Shown here in pieces: positions 45,836 to 54,631 of a stretch of DNA of 64,000 nucleotides. This DNA is from Polaromonas sp. JS666 (GTDB taxonomy: Bacteria; Pseudomonadota; Gammaproteobacteria; Burkholderiales; Burkholderiaceae_C): contig NC_007948.1 of assembly GCF_000013865.1 (NCBI RefSeq), positions 4,703,001 to 4,767,000 of the forward strand, written 5' to 3'. The notes beneath the pieces are model-generated. The model had not been told where the DNA came from. It saw only the letters and a program-made list of their open reading frames with translations, and searched no databases. Every line of letters starts with the position of its first letter. The stretch's first letter is position 1. A program made the translations under genes and the position numbers.

Positions 45836-46489
45836 ATGGCAAGGGGCATCAAGGCCATTATTTTCGACTGCGATGGCACGCTGGTAGACAGTGAGACGCC
45901 GGGGCTGGATGTGCTGTATGAGGAGGCGGTCAAACTGGGCGTGGACCTGTCGCGCGAGGAGGTCCATGCCGAGTTTCGCGGCAAGCGCATGGCGCTGTGC
46001 ATCGAGGCGATCGGCCGGCGCCTGGCACAGCGGCCCGCCAGCTTCGAGGCCGACTTCACCGCCCATGTGCGCCAGGCCATGGCGTTGCGCTTCAACGAAG
46101 GCCTGAACCCGATACTGGGCGCACTGGCGCTGGTGTCGCGCCTGCAGCAGCCGTTTTGCGTGGCCACCAATGGGCCGCGTGAAAAAGCAGAACTCACCTT
46201 GGGCCTGACCGGCCTGCTGCCTTACTTCGAGAACCGGATTTTTTCCGCTTACGACGTGGGTTTCTGGAAGCCTTCACCCGAGCTGTTTCTGCACGCGGCG
46301 CGAGCCTTCAGCGTCGAGCCGCGGCACTGCGCGGTGGTGGAAGACAGCCTGCCGGGCATTGAGGCGGGACTGGCGGCGGGCATGCAGGTGTATTCACTGT
46401 GCCAGCCCGAGACAGTGCCGCCGGAACTCGCTGGCCGGATCGAGCAGATCAGCAGCCTGGCCATGCTGGACCGGGTGCTGCACGGGTAG
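45836..46489 (+). CDS. HAD-superfamily phosphatase (YieH/PGMB-like)
   Basis: A 217-residue HAD hydrolase: IIFDCDGTLVDSE (motif I), VATNGPREK (motif II), FWKPSPELF (motif III Lys) and VVEDSLPGIEAGLAAGM (motif IV). The cap domain is of the helical C1 type. Closest recognisable types are 6-phosphogluconate phosphatase (YieH) and beta-phosphoglucomutase; the substrate cannot be fixed. The ATG at 45836 follows a GAGAG ribosome site. Confidence 0.85.
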   Translation: MARGIKAIIFDCDGTLVDSETPGLDVLYEEAVKLGVDLSREEVHAEFRGKRMALCIEAIGRRLAQRPASFEADFTAHVRQAMALRFNEGLNPILGALALVSRLQQPFCVATNGPREKAELTLGLTGLLPYFENRIFSAYDVGFWKPSPELFLHAARAFSVEPRHCAVVEDSLPGIEAGLAAGMQVYSLCQPETVPPELAGRIEQISSLAMLDRVLHG

Positions 46490-46579
46490 GGCTTTGGCAC
46501 TCTGAGTGCATCCTCAGACTGATTACTGATTACCTGCTACAGATAACTCATAGTCTCTCCAAGCCCCTGGATCACGATC

Positions 46580-46690
46580 TCAACAGGGCCTGGCTTCCGG
46601 CGCGTTCCGGAACGAGCTGTAACGCACGGCCATATAGCCGGCCGCCATGATCAGGTAGATCGGCCCGGTGACAGAAAGTATTTGCAGCAT
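46580..46690 (-). pseudogene. N-terminal remnant of an AEC-family transporter
   Basis: From the ATG at 46690 the minus strand encodes MLQILSVTGPIYLIMAAG and YMAVR, the N-terminal helix of auxin-efflux-carrier-type transporters. The similarity stops after about 23 residues, then a short unrelated tail runs to TGA at 46580. No further transporter sequence follows, so this is a truncated remnant in the 336-nt gap between the HAD and aroE-like genes. Confidence 0.55.
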
Positions 46691-46825
46691 GGGTGAAGGC
46701 GTGCCCTTGCCCTGTTTGCAGCGATGTTGCCCTGGGCCGTCATGATGGCGAATCCGTCAGCGCCTGCCATTCGCCATGGCCTGCTGCGCGCGGATGACGC
46801 TGCGCGCCCGGACGCCGCATGATGG

Positions 46826-47659
46826 TCAGTAACTGAGTTTCGCCACGGAACGCAGCACCTCGGGCGTGGTGGTCGGGAAGCCAAAAAATTCAAGATAGGC
46901 CGGGATCTGCTCGAACAGCATGTCCGAACCCACCTGGATGGGGCAGCCGCGTGCCTCCGCAGCATTGAGGAAAGCGGTCATCTCTGTCTTCATCACGACT
47001 TCGCCGACAAAGGTGGTCGGCGCGATGCGCGCAATGTCCATGGGCATCGGGTCGCCCTCGTTCATTCCCATGGGCGTGGCATTGACCACCAGGTCGTGGC
47101 CGGCCGGGTCATTGGACATGGTGCTGACCTGCAACCTGGGGTAGTGCTTTCTCAGCCGCGCGCCCAGGCCTTCGCAGGACGCGGTGTTCACGTCATGCAG
47201 GCTGATGGCGCCAATACCGGCCGCCGCCAGCGATGCGGCAATCGCCGATCCCACGCCACCGCTGCCGACCACCAGCACCCGGGCACCGTCCAGCGTCAGG
47301 CCCTTGCGCTGCACACCGCGCACAAAGCCTTCGCCATCGAACATGTCGCCTTCGAGCTTGCCATCGGCGCCGCGCCGCACGGCGTTGCACGAGCCCGCCA
47401 CCGACACGGTGGGCGTGGCGCGGTCGAGCAGGTCCACCGTGGTGACCTTGTGCGGCATGGTGATCAGGGCGCCCCGAATGTTGGTCAGCGTGAACACCGC
47501 GCGCAGAAAGGCCGGGTAGTCAGCGCTCTGGCAGCCCATGGGCATCACCCGGGCATTGACGCCGATGTGGTCAAAGTAGGGGTTGTAGATCATCGGCGCC
47601 TTGAACGAATGCGTGGGGTAACCGATGTGGGCAATGAGTTCGGTGTTGCCGTTGATCAT
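46826..47659 (-). CDS. Shikimate/quinate dehydrogenase-like protein (AroE-like)
   Basis: A 277-residue AroE-family dehydrogenase. Catalytic Lys in ITMPHKVTTV and Asp in DMFDGEGFVRG are present, as is the dinucleotide site VLVVGSGGVGSAIAASLA. The substrate-binding Ser-x-Ser of AroE is altered: HSFKAPMIYN replaces the usual HSKSPxxHN, so one serine is missing. That suggests a catabolic AroE-like enzyme rather than the biosynthetic one. AGGA precedes the ATG at 47659. It lies downstream of quiC and aroQ in a quinate/shikimate cluster. Confidence 0.85.
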   Translation of the reverse strand: MINGNTELIAHIGYPTHSFKAPMIYNPYFDHIGVNARVMPMGCQSADYPAFLRAVFTLTNIRGALITMPHKVTTVDLLDRATPTVSVAGSCNAVRRGADGKLEGDMFDGEGFVRGVQRKGLTLDGARVLVVGSGGVGSAIAASLAAAGIGAISLHDVNTASCEGLGARLRKHYPRLQVSTMSNDPAGHDLVVNATPMGMNEGDPMPMDIARIAPTTFVGEVVMKTEMTAFLNAAEARGCPIQVGSDMLFEQIPAYLEFFGFPTTTPEVLRSVAKLSY

Positions 47660-47765
47660 GTGCGTGTCCTGATGGTGAGTGGGGTGAGTGCGCCGGGGTG
47701 TCGCTGGGGCGTCGTTATCGGATTGGGTTGGATGGTGACCGCTGGATGATTCGGGTTGCGCGTGG

Positions 47766-49682
47766 TCAGGGCCGATCCTGGGACTCGCCCCGTGTCTGGC
47801 GCCACAATGCCATCGCTGCCAGGCGCGCCGGGGCATTCGGCGCACCGTAACCGGTGTAGCCGCCACGCCGCTCGGTCAGCTCGAAATGGAAGCGGTCGTC
47901 AAACGGCGTGAGGTACAGGTGCAGGAACTCGCCACCATTGGCTTCGCGGTCATACAGGATGCCCAGCTCGCGCATAGCCGCCAGCTCAGCGGCGTCGATG
48001 TCGTATTTGGCGGCCAGGTCGTCGTAGTAATTGGCCGGTACCGGCAACAGCGGCGCACCCGCGGCCTTGAGCGCGCGCGCCGTGGCAATCAGGTCACTCA
48101 CGGCCAGCGCGATCTGCTGCATGCCGGCACCCCGGAAGCTGGACACGGCGCGAGACACCGAGGTGTTGTCGCGTTCGGAAACGGTGATCGACACGCGCAC
48201 CGCGCGGTCGGCTGATTCAATCTCGCGGCTCCTGATCACGCCATAGGGGTCATGCAGCACCACGTTGCGCTCAGGCACCAGGCCCAGCACCGCGCGATGG
48301 AACAACACCCAGGGCTCGACCTGCCCTGCCGGCACGGCCTGTACCAGGTGGTCGATGCGCGCGGAGTCACCGAGCGCCCCACCGTGCAGCGCGGCTTCAT
48401 CCATCACAAAATCGGCCTCGAACGGGTAGCGGCCACTCTGAGCCGTCTCGCAGAAATAAACGAGGCTGCCGTCCGGCGCGCGCACCGCCGGGATGGTCAA
48501 CTCGTGCTGGCCCACGCGGCCGAGCACGCGCGGGCACTGCAGCGCCTCGGCACGCGCCAGCGCACCGGCCACATCCGGCGTGGCCAGCGCGACGGCGCAG
48601 ACCGAAGTGCCGTGCAATTCGAAATGGCTGCGGGCGAAGGAATCCTCTTCCAGGTTGACGATGATGCGGACTTCGCCCTGGCCGTACAGGTCCACATTCT
48701 TGGACCGGTGGTGGCCGATGCACTGAAAGCCGCAGGCCCGAAGCCACGCGGCCAGACGCGCGCCGGCGGCCGGATCGACGGCGAACTCGATGAACGCCCA
48801 CCCGGTGAAGGTCGGCGGGGCCGGCGGCGTGAACAGCGGCACCTTGTAAGGCTGTGCGTCCCTGGCGCGGCCCAGTTGCACCTGCTCTTCCAGCCACAGC
48901 AGCGAGCGCATGGCATCGACGGCGTTCGCTCGGGCCGGCGCGGCGCGGAATTCGTCGTTGAAAATTTCCAGCGACAGCGGGCCGCTGTAACCGGCATCGA
49001 GCACGGCCGCGGTGAACTTCGCCATCTCGAATTCGCCTTGGCCGGGAAAGCAGCGGTAGTGCCGGCTGTGGGTCAGCACGTCGGTATTGATCCAGGGGGC
49101 ATCGGCCAGCTGGACGAAAAAGATTTTCTCGCCCGGCAGCTGGGCAATGCCGCTCGGGTCATCGCGCAGCGACAGCGTATGAAAGCTATCGAGCGCCAGG
49201 CCCAGATGCGGATGGCTGACCCGCTCGACCACGGCCCAGGCCTGCGACCAGAGCCTGACCTTGCTGCCCCAGGCCAGCGCCTCGTAGGCAATGCGCATGC
49301 CGCGCCGCCCGGCATGTTCGGCCAGCTGCTGGAACTGCTCGGCAAGCCGGTCGACATCACTCAGTGCGTCGGGCTGCACATTGGAACACACCAGGATCAA
49401 CTGGGTCCCAAGCTCCTGCATCACGTCGAACTTGCGTTCGGCGCGTTCCAGGTTGCGCGCCAGTTGCGCGGGCGTGGTGCCGTCAAAGTCGCGGAAGGGC
49501 TGGAACATGTCGATGCTCAGCCCGAGGTCTTCGGCCATGAGGCGCACCTCGCGCGGCGACCCCGGGAACTGCAACAGGTCGTTCTCGAAGATCTCGACGC
49601 CATCGAAGTGCGCCGCAGCAGCGGCCTGCAGCTTCTCGCGCAGCATGCCGGAAAGGGAAACCGTGGCGATGGAACGGCGCAT
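47766..49682 (-). CDS. quiC: 3-dehydroshikimate dehydratase (QuiC type, fused to HPPD-like domain)
   Basis: Converts 3-dehydroshikimate to protocatechuate. The 638-residue protein has an N-terminal AP-endonuclease-2-like TIM barrel (about 1-280: RRSIATVSLSGMLREKLQAAAAAHFDGVEIFE, LGLALDSFHTL, GPLSLEIFNDEF with metal-binding His and Glu). The C-terminal half (about 290-620) contains VOC modules of the 4-hydroxyphenylpyruvate dioxygenase type. This is the two-domain architecture of Pseudomonas QuiC. GGAG precedes the ATG at 49682. It follows aroQ by 28 nt. Confidence 0.9.
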   Translation of the reverse strand: MRRSIATVSLSGMLREKLQAAAAAHFDGVEIFENDLLQFPGSPREVRLMAEDLGLSIDMFQPFRDFDGTTPAQLARNLERAERKFDVMQELGTQLILVCSNVQPDALSDVDRLAEQFQQLAEHAGRRGMRIAYEALAWGSKVRLWSQAWAVVERVSHPHLGLALDSFHTLSLRDDPSGIAQLPGEKIFFVQLADAPWINTDVLTHSRHYRCFPGQGEFEMAKFTAAVLDAGYSGPLSLEIFNDEFRAAPARANAVDAMRSLLWLEEQVQLGRARDAQPYKVPLFTPPAPPTFTGWAFIEFAVDPAAGARLAAWLRACGFQCIGHHRSKNVDLYGQGEVRIIVNLEEDSFARSHFELHGTSVCAVALATPDVAGALARAEALQCPRVLGRVGQHELTIPAVRAPDGSLVYFCETAQSGRYPFEADFVMDEAALHGGALGDSARIDHLVQAVPAGQVEPWVLFHRAVLGLVPERNVVLHDPYGVIRSREIESADRAVRVSITVSERDNTSVSRAVSSFRGAGMQQIALAVSDLIATARALKAAGAPLLPVPANYYDDLAAKYDIDAAELAAMRELGILYDREANGGEFLHLYLTPFDDRFHFELTERRGGYTGYGAPNAPARLAAMALWRQTRGESQDRP

Positions 49683-49710
49683 GGCTGGCTCCGTCAGATG
49701 GCTCAGGGCG

Positions 49711-50160
49711 TCAAGCCTTCGGGGCGGACTGGACAGCCGAGACCGCAGCACGCAGGCCCAGCAGGTAGCTGTCAGCACCAAAGCCGCAGATCTGGCCCTT
49801 CACGATTTCGGCAAACACCGACACGTGACGGAAGGCCTCACGGGCGTGAATGTTGGACATGTGCAGCTCGACCACCGGGCAGGTCAGGATGGCCAGCGCA
49901 TCGCGGATGCCGTAGCTGTAGTGGGTCCAGGCGCCGGCGTTGATCAGCACGGCATCGACGCCATCGTGGTAGCCCTGGTGGATGCGTTCGCACATTTCGG
50001 CTTCGCTGTTGGTCTGAAAGCACTCCACCTCCGCACCCAATTCCTTGCCCAAAGTAGTCAGGCGGGCATTGATCTCGTCCAGCGTGATGGTGCCGTATTG
50101 CTTGGGGTCGCGCTTGCCGAACATGTTGAGGTTGATGCCGTTGAGCATGAGAACTTTCAT
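49711..50160 (-). CDS. aroQ: Type II 3-dehydroquinate dehydratase
   Basis: Interconverts 3-dehydroquinate and 3-dehydroshikimate. The 149-residue protein has MLNGINLNMFGKRDPKQYGT (catalytic Arg and Tyr), VECFQTNSEAEMCERIHQ, LINAGAWTHYSYGIRDAL and VELHMSNIHAREAFRHVS. Full length. Its location among transporter and quiC genes points to a catabolic role. Six copies of an octanucleotide lie 22-69 nt upstream of its ATG. Confidence 0.96.
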   Translation of the reverse strand: MKVLMLNGINLNMFGKRDPKQYGTITLDEINARLTTLGKELGAEVECFQTNSEAEMCERIHQGYHDGVDAVLINAGAWTHYSYGIRDALAILTCPVVELHMSNIHAREAFRHVSVFAEIVKGQICGFGADSYLLGLRAAVSAVQSAPKA

Positions 50161-50181
50161 GGGAGATCCTTGTGTGGTTGG

Positions 50182-50229
50182 GAAATTAGGAAATTAGGAA
50201 ATTAGGAAATTAGGAAATTAGGAAATTAG
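50182..50229. repeat. Octanucleotide tandem repeat upstream of aroQ
   Basis: Six perfect head-to-tail copies of GAAATTAG occupy 48 nt, with a partial seventh (GAAA) at 50230-50233. It lies between the MocA-type gene stop and the aroQ ribosome site. Such repeats change copy number by slipped-strand mispairing. Confidence 0.95.
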
Positions 50230-50244
50230 GAAACTGTCAGGTTG

Positions 50245-51294
50245 CTAGTTTGTCAGGTGGACGATCTGGCCCGTCCTGGCCGCTTCGGCAATGGCTTCGG
50301 TGATGCGCAGGTTGAGCAGGCCGTCGCGCGCGCTGACCAGCGGCTGCGCCTCGCCGCGCACCACGGCGCCGAAGTGCTCGATCTGTTGCTTGAGCGGGTC
50401 GTCACGCACCATGCCGACCACGCCGACTTCGAATTCTTTCCACCAGGACCGGTCTTGCGGCCTCAGGTAGGTTTTCAGGCGCATGGTGGGCACCGACAGG
50501 CTGCCGTTGGTGCCGGAAATGACGTAGCAGTCCTCGTCGTCGTAGGTCGGGTAGGCCTTGTTTTCCTGGCTGGTCTGCTCCCAGCTGCGCGGGCAGGCGG
50601 CGGTGTCGGACAGCATGAAGGTGCCCAGCGCGCCACTGGCAAAGCGCAGGTTGATCGCCACAGTGTCTTCCACCGGAAAACCGCGGGTGGCGCTGGACGC
50701 AAAGGCCTGCACGGCGACGATGTCGCCGCACAGCATGCGCAGGTTGTGCACCTCGTGGATCATGTTCAGCAGGATGGGGCCGCCGCCGATCTCGCGGCGC
50801 CACGTTGCGTCGGCGTAGTACTGATCCGGTTTGAAAAAGGTGGCACTGCCCATCACCGCCACCAGCTTGCCCAGTTTGCCGGAGTCCACCACCTCTTTGG
50901 CCTTGGCCATGATGGGGCTGTGCGCGCGGTGGTGACCGATCAGCACCCTGGCGCCAGTCTCATCCACCACCTTGACCAGCTGCTCGCCCTCCGCCACCGT
51001 GGTGGCAATCGGCTTTTCCAGCAGGATGGGCAGGCCGGCAGCGATGCACTGCAGCGCTTGTGGCACGTGCAGCTGATTGGGCGTGGCCAAAACCAGGCCG
51101 TCGGGGCGGTCATTGGCCAGCAGTTCTTCCATCGAGGTGTACAGCGCCACGCCCGCCTTGGCCGCCACTTCGGCGGCGGCGGGCGACGGGTCAACGATGG
51201 CGGACAGCGCACAGGTCGGGCTGGCCAGCGCCACGCCCATGTGGGCCTGGCCGATGTAGCCGGCGCCGGCGACTGCGATGCGGGTTTTGCTCAT
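50245..51294 (-). CDS. Gfo/Idh/MocA-family oxidoreductase
   Basis: A 349-residue NAD(P)-dependent dehydrogenase. The Rossmann motif is RIAVAGAGYIGQAHMG, followed by ATPNQLHVPQALQCIAAG, the EKP motif LLEKPIATT and WRREIGGGPILLNMIHEVHNLR. The family oxidises cyclic polyols, sugars and related hydroxy acids. In this cluster a quinate- or shikimate-type polyol acid is a plausible substrate, which is inference. It lies between dctP and aroQ. Confidence 0.88.
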   Translation of the reverse strand: MSKTRIAVAGAGYIGQAHMGVALASPTCALSAIVDPSPAAAEVAAKAGVALYTSMEELLANDRPDGLVLATPNQLHVPQALQCIAAGLPILLEKPIATTVAEGEQLVKVVDETGARVLIGHHRAHSPIMAKAKEVVDSGKLGKLVAVMGSATFFKPDQYYADATWRREIGGGPILLNMIHEVHNLRMLCGDIVAVQAFASSATRGFPVEDTVAINLRFASGALGTFMLSDTAACPRSWEQTSQENKAYPTYDDEDCYVISGTNGSLSVPTMRLKTYLRPQDRSWWKEFEVGVVGMVRDDPLKQQIEHFGAVVRGEAQPLVSARDGLLNLRITEAIAEAARTGQIVHLTN

Positions 51295-51358
51295 GTCGGG
51301 AAAGCTCCAATGAATGGACAGCAGGAATTCAGATCGCAGATCGCACTCGGTATGGGTT

Positions 51359-51384
51359 GCCATCCCGGCGAAGGCCGGGATGGC
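51359..51384. terminator. Perfect hairpin downstream of dctP
   Basis: GCCATCCCGGC, loop GAAG and GCCGGGATGGC form an 11-pair stem between the dctP stop and the MocA gene. It may be a dispersed repeat acting as an mRNA 3'-end stabiliser or partial terminator. No strong U run is seen on the minus strand. Confidence 0.55.
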
Positions 51385-51418
51385 AGAGTTTCGTTTCAGT
51401 CCTTGTTGAAAATCAAAA

Positions 51419-52429
51419 TTACTTGCTGCGGGCCTTGGCCAGCTCGCCTTGCATTTCCGTGACGGTCTCCTGGCCGACGGATACGGCGTACTTGGCAATC
51501 ACCGGGCGCATCTTGTCGCGCAGCTTGTCCATTTCGGGCGCGGGCAGCTCGTTGACCTGCATGCCGGCCTTCTTCAGTGCCGCCAGCGCAGTGCCCGAGG
51601 CTTCCCGCGCGACCTGGCGCTGGTATTTGCCGGCTTCCACGGCAGCGTCGCCCAGCAGTTTTTTCTCGACGCCGCTCAGCGTGTCCCAGAACTTCTTGCT
51701 GATGATGACGGACTGCGGGTTGTAGACGTGGTTGGTCACCGTCAGGTACTTCTGGACCTCATTGAGTTTGTTGGCCTGGATCACGGTGAACGGGTTTTCC
51801 TGTCCGTCCAGCGCCTTGGCTTCCAGAGCGCCATAGACTTCGGGGAAGGCCATGGGCGTGGGGTTGGCATCCAGCGCCTTGACCCAGTCCAGATTGATCG
51901 GGTTGGGGATCACGCGGATCTTCAGGCCGGCGAAGTCTTCCACCTTGTTGAGGGGGCGCTTGCCGTTGGTCATATTGCGAAAGCCCAGTTCCCAATAGGT
52001 CAGGCCCACAATGCCCTTTTCCCGCAGCTTGTCGTGCATTTTCCTGCCGAACGGGCCATCAACCACGGCATCGGCTTCCTTGCTGTTGGCAAACAGGAAG
52101 GGGAAGTCAAAAATGGCAAATTCCTTGACCTGGCTGGCCAGAATGCCCGAGTTCATGGACACCATTTCAATGGTGCCGCCCTGCAGCGCCGAGACGTTGG
52201 GTGCATCGCCACCAAGCACACCGCCGGGGAACAGGTTGACCTTGATCTTGCCGCCGGATTTGGCGGCAACGATCTCGGCGAATTTTTCCATGCCCGTCAC
52301 GATCGGATGACCCTTGGGGTTCTGGGTGGCGAACTTGATGTTGCGCTCCTTGATGTCCTGTGCGCTGGCCATGCCGAAAGCGGTCAGTGCGGCAACGGCC
52401 ACCACGGTCTTGATCATCAGACGTTTCAT
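51419..52429 (-). CDS. dctP: TRAP transporter substrate-binding protein
   Basis: A 336-residue periplasmic binding protein with signal peptide MKRLMIKTVVAVAALTAFGMASA. DctP-family features are IKFATQNPKGHPIVTGMEKFAE, KIRVIPNPINLDW (substrate-carboxylate Arg) and LEAKALDGQENPFTVI. The ligand is a carboxylate; the neighbours suggest quinate, shikimate or a relative. It is downstream of dctM with a 189-nt gap. Confidence 0.92.
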   Translation of the reverse strand: MKRLMIKTVVAVAALTAFGMASAQDIKERNIKFATQNPKGHPIVTGMEKFAEIVAAKSGGKIKVNLFPGGVLGGDAPNVSALQGGTIEMVSMNSGILASQVKEFAIFDFPFLFANSKEADAVVDGPFGRKMHDKLREKGIVGLTYWELGFRNMTNGKRPLNKVEDFAGLKIRVIPNPINLDWVKALDANPTPMAFPEVYGALEAKALDGQENPFTVIQANKLNEVQKYLTVTNHVYNPQSVIISKKFWDTLSGVEKKLLGDAAVEAGKYQRQVAREASGTALAALKKAGMQVNELPAPEMDKLRDKMRPVIAKYAVSVGQETVTEMQGELAKARSK

Positions 52430-52618
52430 GCTTGTCTCCTAGTAAAAATCCAGTACGCAAACGATTGAGGTGCGGAGCTTGGCGTACCAGACACGCCCCA
52501 CACCATGGAAATCAGGACTGGCGCCGGGCCGCCCCGAGCAAGTTCAGCCCCTTCCTTTGATGAATGGGGCAGCGCTACGCCGAGGGCACACGCAGTGAAA
52601 AGCGTGCGGGCCATAGTC

Positions 52619-53899
52619 CTAGCCATAGAACCAGCGTGCGGGCACCATGACCAGCTGCGGGAACAGCACCATCAGGAACATGATGGCGAACTGCGCGATC
52701 ATGAACGGCCAGACGCCCTTGGTCACCTCGTCCATGCTAACCTTGCCCACGCCTGCGACGGTGTTGAGCACGGTTCCGACCGGTGGCGTGATCAGGCCGA
52801 TCGCGTTGTTGATGATGAACAGCACGCCAAAGTACACCGGGTCAATCCCTGCCGCTTTCACGATCGGCATCAGCACCGGGGTGAGAATCAGGATAGTGGG
52901 GGTCATGTCCATCGCCGCACCCACCACCATCACCAGCACCATGATGGCCAGCATCAGCAGCTTCGGGCTGTCCAGCAGCGGTTGCAGCAGCGTGACCACC
53001 TGCGCCGGCAATTGCGCCACCGTGATTAGCCAGGCCGAGACCATCGCCGCGGCAACGAGGAACATGATCACCGCCGTCGTCTTGGCCGCCGCCAGAAACA
53101 GGCCGTACAACTGGTTGAGCTTGAGCTCCCTGTAGACCAGCGTCGAGATCAACAGCGCGTAAACCGCAGCCACCACCGCCGCCTCGGTGGGCGTGAACAC
53201 GCCAAACTTCAGACCCACCACCACGATCACCGGCAAGACCATCGCAAAGGTGGTGTCCTTGAAGGCGGCGATCACGTCCGCACGTGACTTGCGGGGGGGC
53301 ACCGCGACGGTTTCCTTGCGTGCGACATACCACCACGTGAACCACAAGGCGACCCCGAGCATGACGCCGGGCGCAATGCCGGCCATGAATAGCTTGGAAA
53401 TCGAGACATTGGCCGCCACGCCGAAGATCACGAAGCCGATGCTGGGCGGAATAACGGGAGCGATGATGCTGGCCGATGCCAGCAGGCCGGCGGAGCGCGC
53501 CTTGTCGTGGCCGGCGGCCACCATCATGGGCAGCAACAGGGCCGACAGGGCGGCGGCATCTGCCACGGCGGAGCCGGACAGGGCGGCCATCAGCACGGCC
53601 GCCACAATGGCCACATAGCCCAGCCCGCCCTTGATGTGCCCCACCAGCGTCATGGCAAAGTTGACGATACGGCGCGACAGGCCGCCGGCGTTCATGATTT
53701 CCCCAGCCAGCATGAAAAACGGTACCGCCAGCAGCGGGAAGCTGTCAGCACCGTTGATCACGTTCTGCGCCAGAATTTGCGCATCGAACATATCCAGGTG
53801 CCACATCAATGCGGCACCGCACAGCAACAGGGAAAATGAAATGGGAATGCCCAGCGCCATGGCGGCGAGCAGGGAGCCCAGGAAAACTGCGATGGTCAT
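52619..53899 (-). CDS. dctM: TRAP transporter large permease
   Basis: A 426-residue integral membrane protein with about 12 helices. DctM hallmarks are SFPLLAVPFFMLAGEIMNAGGL, GSAVADAAALSALLLPMM, IIAPVIPPSIGFVIFG and ITPPVGTVLNTVAGV. It carries out Na+-coupled uptake with DctQ and DctP. The ATG at 53899 lies 19 nt after the dctQ stop. Confidence 0.94.
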   Translation of the reverse strand: MTIAVFLGSLLAAMALGIPISFSLLLCGAALMWHLDMFDAQILAQNVINGADSFPLLAVPFFMLAGEIMNAGGLSRRIVNFAMTLVGHIKGGLGYVAIVAAVLMAALSGSAVADAAALSALLLPMMVAAGHDKARSAGLLASASIIAPVIPPSIGFVIFGVAANVSISKLFMAGIAPGVMLGVALWFTWWYVARKETVAVPPRKSRADVIAAFKDTTFAMVLPVIVVVGLKFGVFTPTEAAVVAAVYALLISTLVYRELKLNQLYGLFLAAAKTTAVIMFLVAAAMVSAWLITVAQLPAQVVTLLQPLLDSPKLLMLAIMVLVMVVGAAMDMTPTILILTPVLMPIVKAAGIDPVYFGVLFIINNAIGLITPPVGTVLNTVAGVGKVSMDEVTKGVWPFMIAQFAIMFLMVLFPQLVMVPARWFYG

Positions 53900-53918
53900 G
53901 ATAGTCGGTCCGGAGGGT

Positions 53919-54458
53919 TTAACGGGGAGGTTTGTGCGCCTGGTGCGGGAGATCCTCGGACTCCTGAACGCCGACCAGCTCATCGTCCGAAAGTTGCCCC
54001 GTGATCAGGCGCCAGAAGTCATTGAGCAGAATCACGGCGCCGGAGACGGCGAACACCAGGCCGCAGCCGTAGAAGATGGCCATCGACGTTTCCATCGCGG
54101 CGCTGGTGGAGTCCCAGTTGATCCTGACCTGGGCCAGCGTGCCCTTGAAGAGCAGCCAGCAGATGAACAGCATGAGCAGATGGCCCAGCGCCAGGCAGAC
54201 CTTCTTGCCCCGCACCGACAGTCGGGCAACCACGGTGTCGGTGCCCAGATGGGTCCCCTCATTCAGGGCAACGATGCCGCCCAGAAAGGTCAGCCAGACG
54301 AACAACCAGCGCGACAGTTCCTCCGACACCGCAATGCCGGAGTTGGCTGCGTAGCGCAACACCACGTTGGTGAACACCAGCACCACCATCAACGCCAGGC
54401 TGGCGACCATCAGCCAGGACAGGGCCTGGCAGTACCTGTCGATCAGTTTTTGAACCAT
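53919..54458 (-). CDS. dctQ: TRAP transporter small permease
   Basis: A 179-residue membrane protein with four helices: LSWLMVASLALMVVLVFTNVVLRY, LSRWLFVWLTFLGGIVALNEGTHLG, LALGHLLMLFICWLLFKG and a fourth at about 125-150. EELSRWLFVWLTFLG is the DctQ signature. It is the first gene of the transporter operon; a palindrome at 54494-54509 lies just upstream. Confidence 0.92.
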   Translation of the reverse strand: MVQKLIDRYCQALSWLMVASLALMVVLVFTNVVLRYAANSGIAVSEELSRWLFVWLTFLGGIVALNEGTHLGTDTVVARLSVRGKKVCLALGHLLMLFICWLLFKGTLAQVRINWDSTSAAMETSMAIFYGCGLVFAVSGAVILLNDFWRLITGQLSDDELVGVQESEDLPHQAHKPPR

Positions 54459-54493
54459 GGTTTTGTCTCCTTTATGGGCTACGGCTCATAATG

Positions 54494-54509
54494 TACGAAC
54501 TAGTTAGTT
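54494..54509. promoter_or_regulatory. Predicted TetR operator upstream of dctQ
   Basis: TACGAACTAGTTAGTT centres on the perfect palindrome AACTAGTT, 36 nt upstream of the dctQ ATG. It matches TACTAACTCGTTCATT at the tetR start codon at 12 of 16 positions. Confidence 0.6.
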
Positions 54510-54631
54510 TTCTACATATAGTAGTTACCCTAGGTCCTCCTTGACATAACGCCACCTTGCCCCCGGATGGCCGCGGGAGTCGATATTGAACCGTTCGCCA
54601 TTCCGGCGATCAGTTGCCCGGGAGTCGCTCG

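Noticed and set aside
50182..50229. Possible CRISPR array
   Set aside because: The repeats are contiguous 8-nt units without spacers, so this is a simple tandem repeat.
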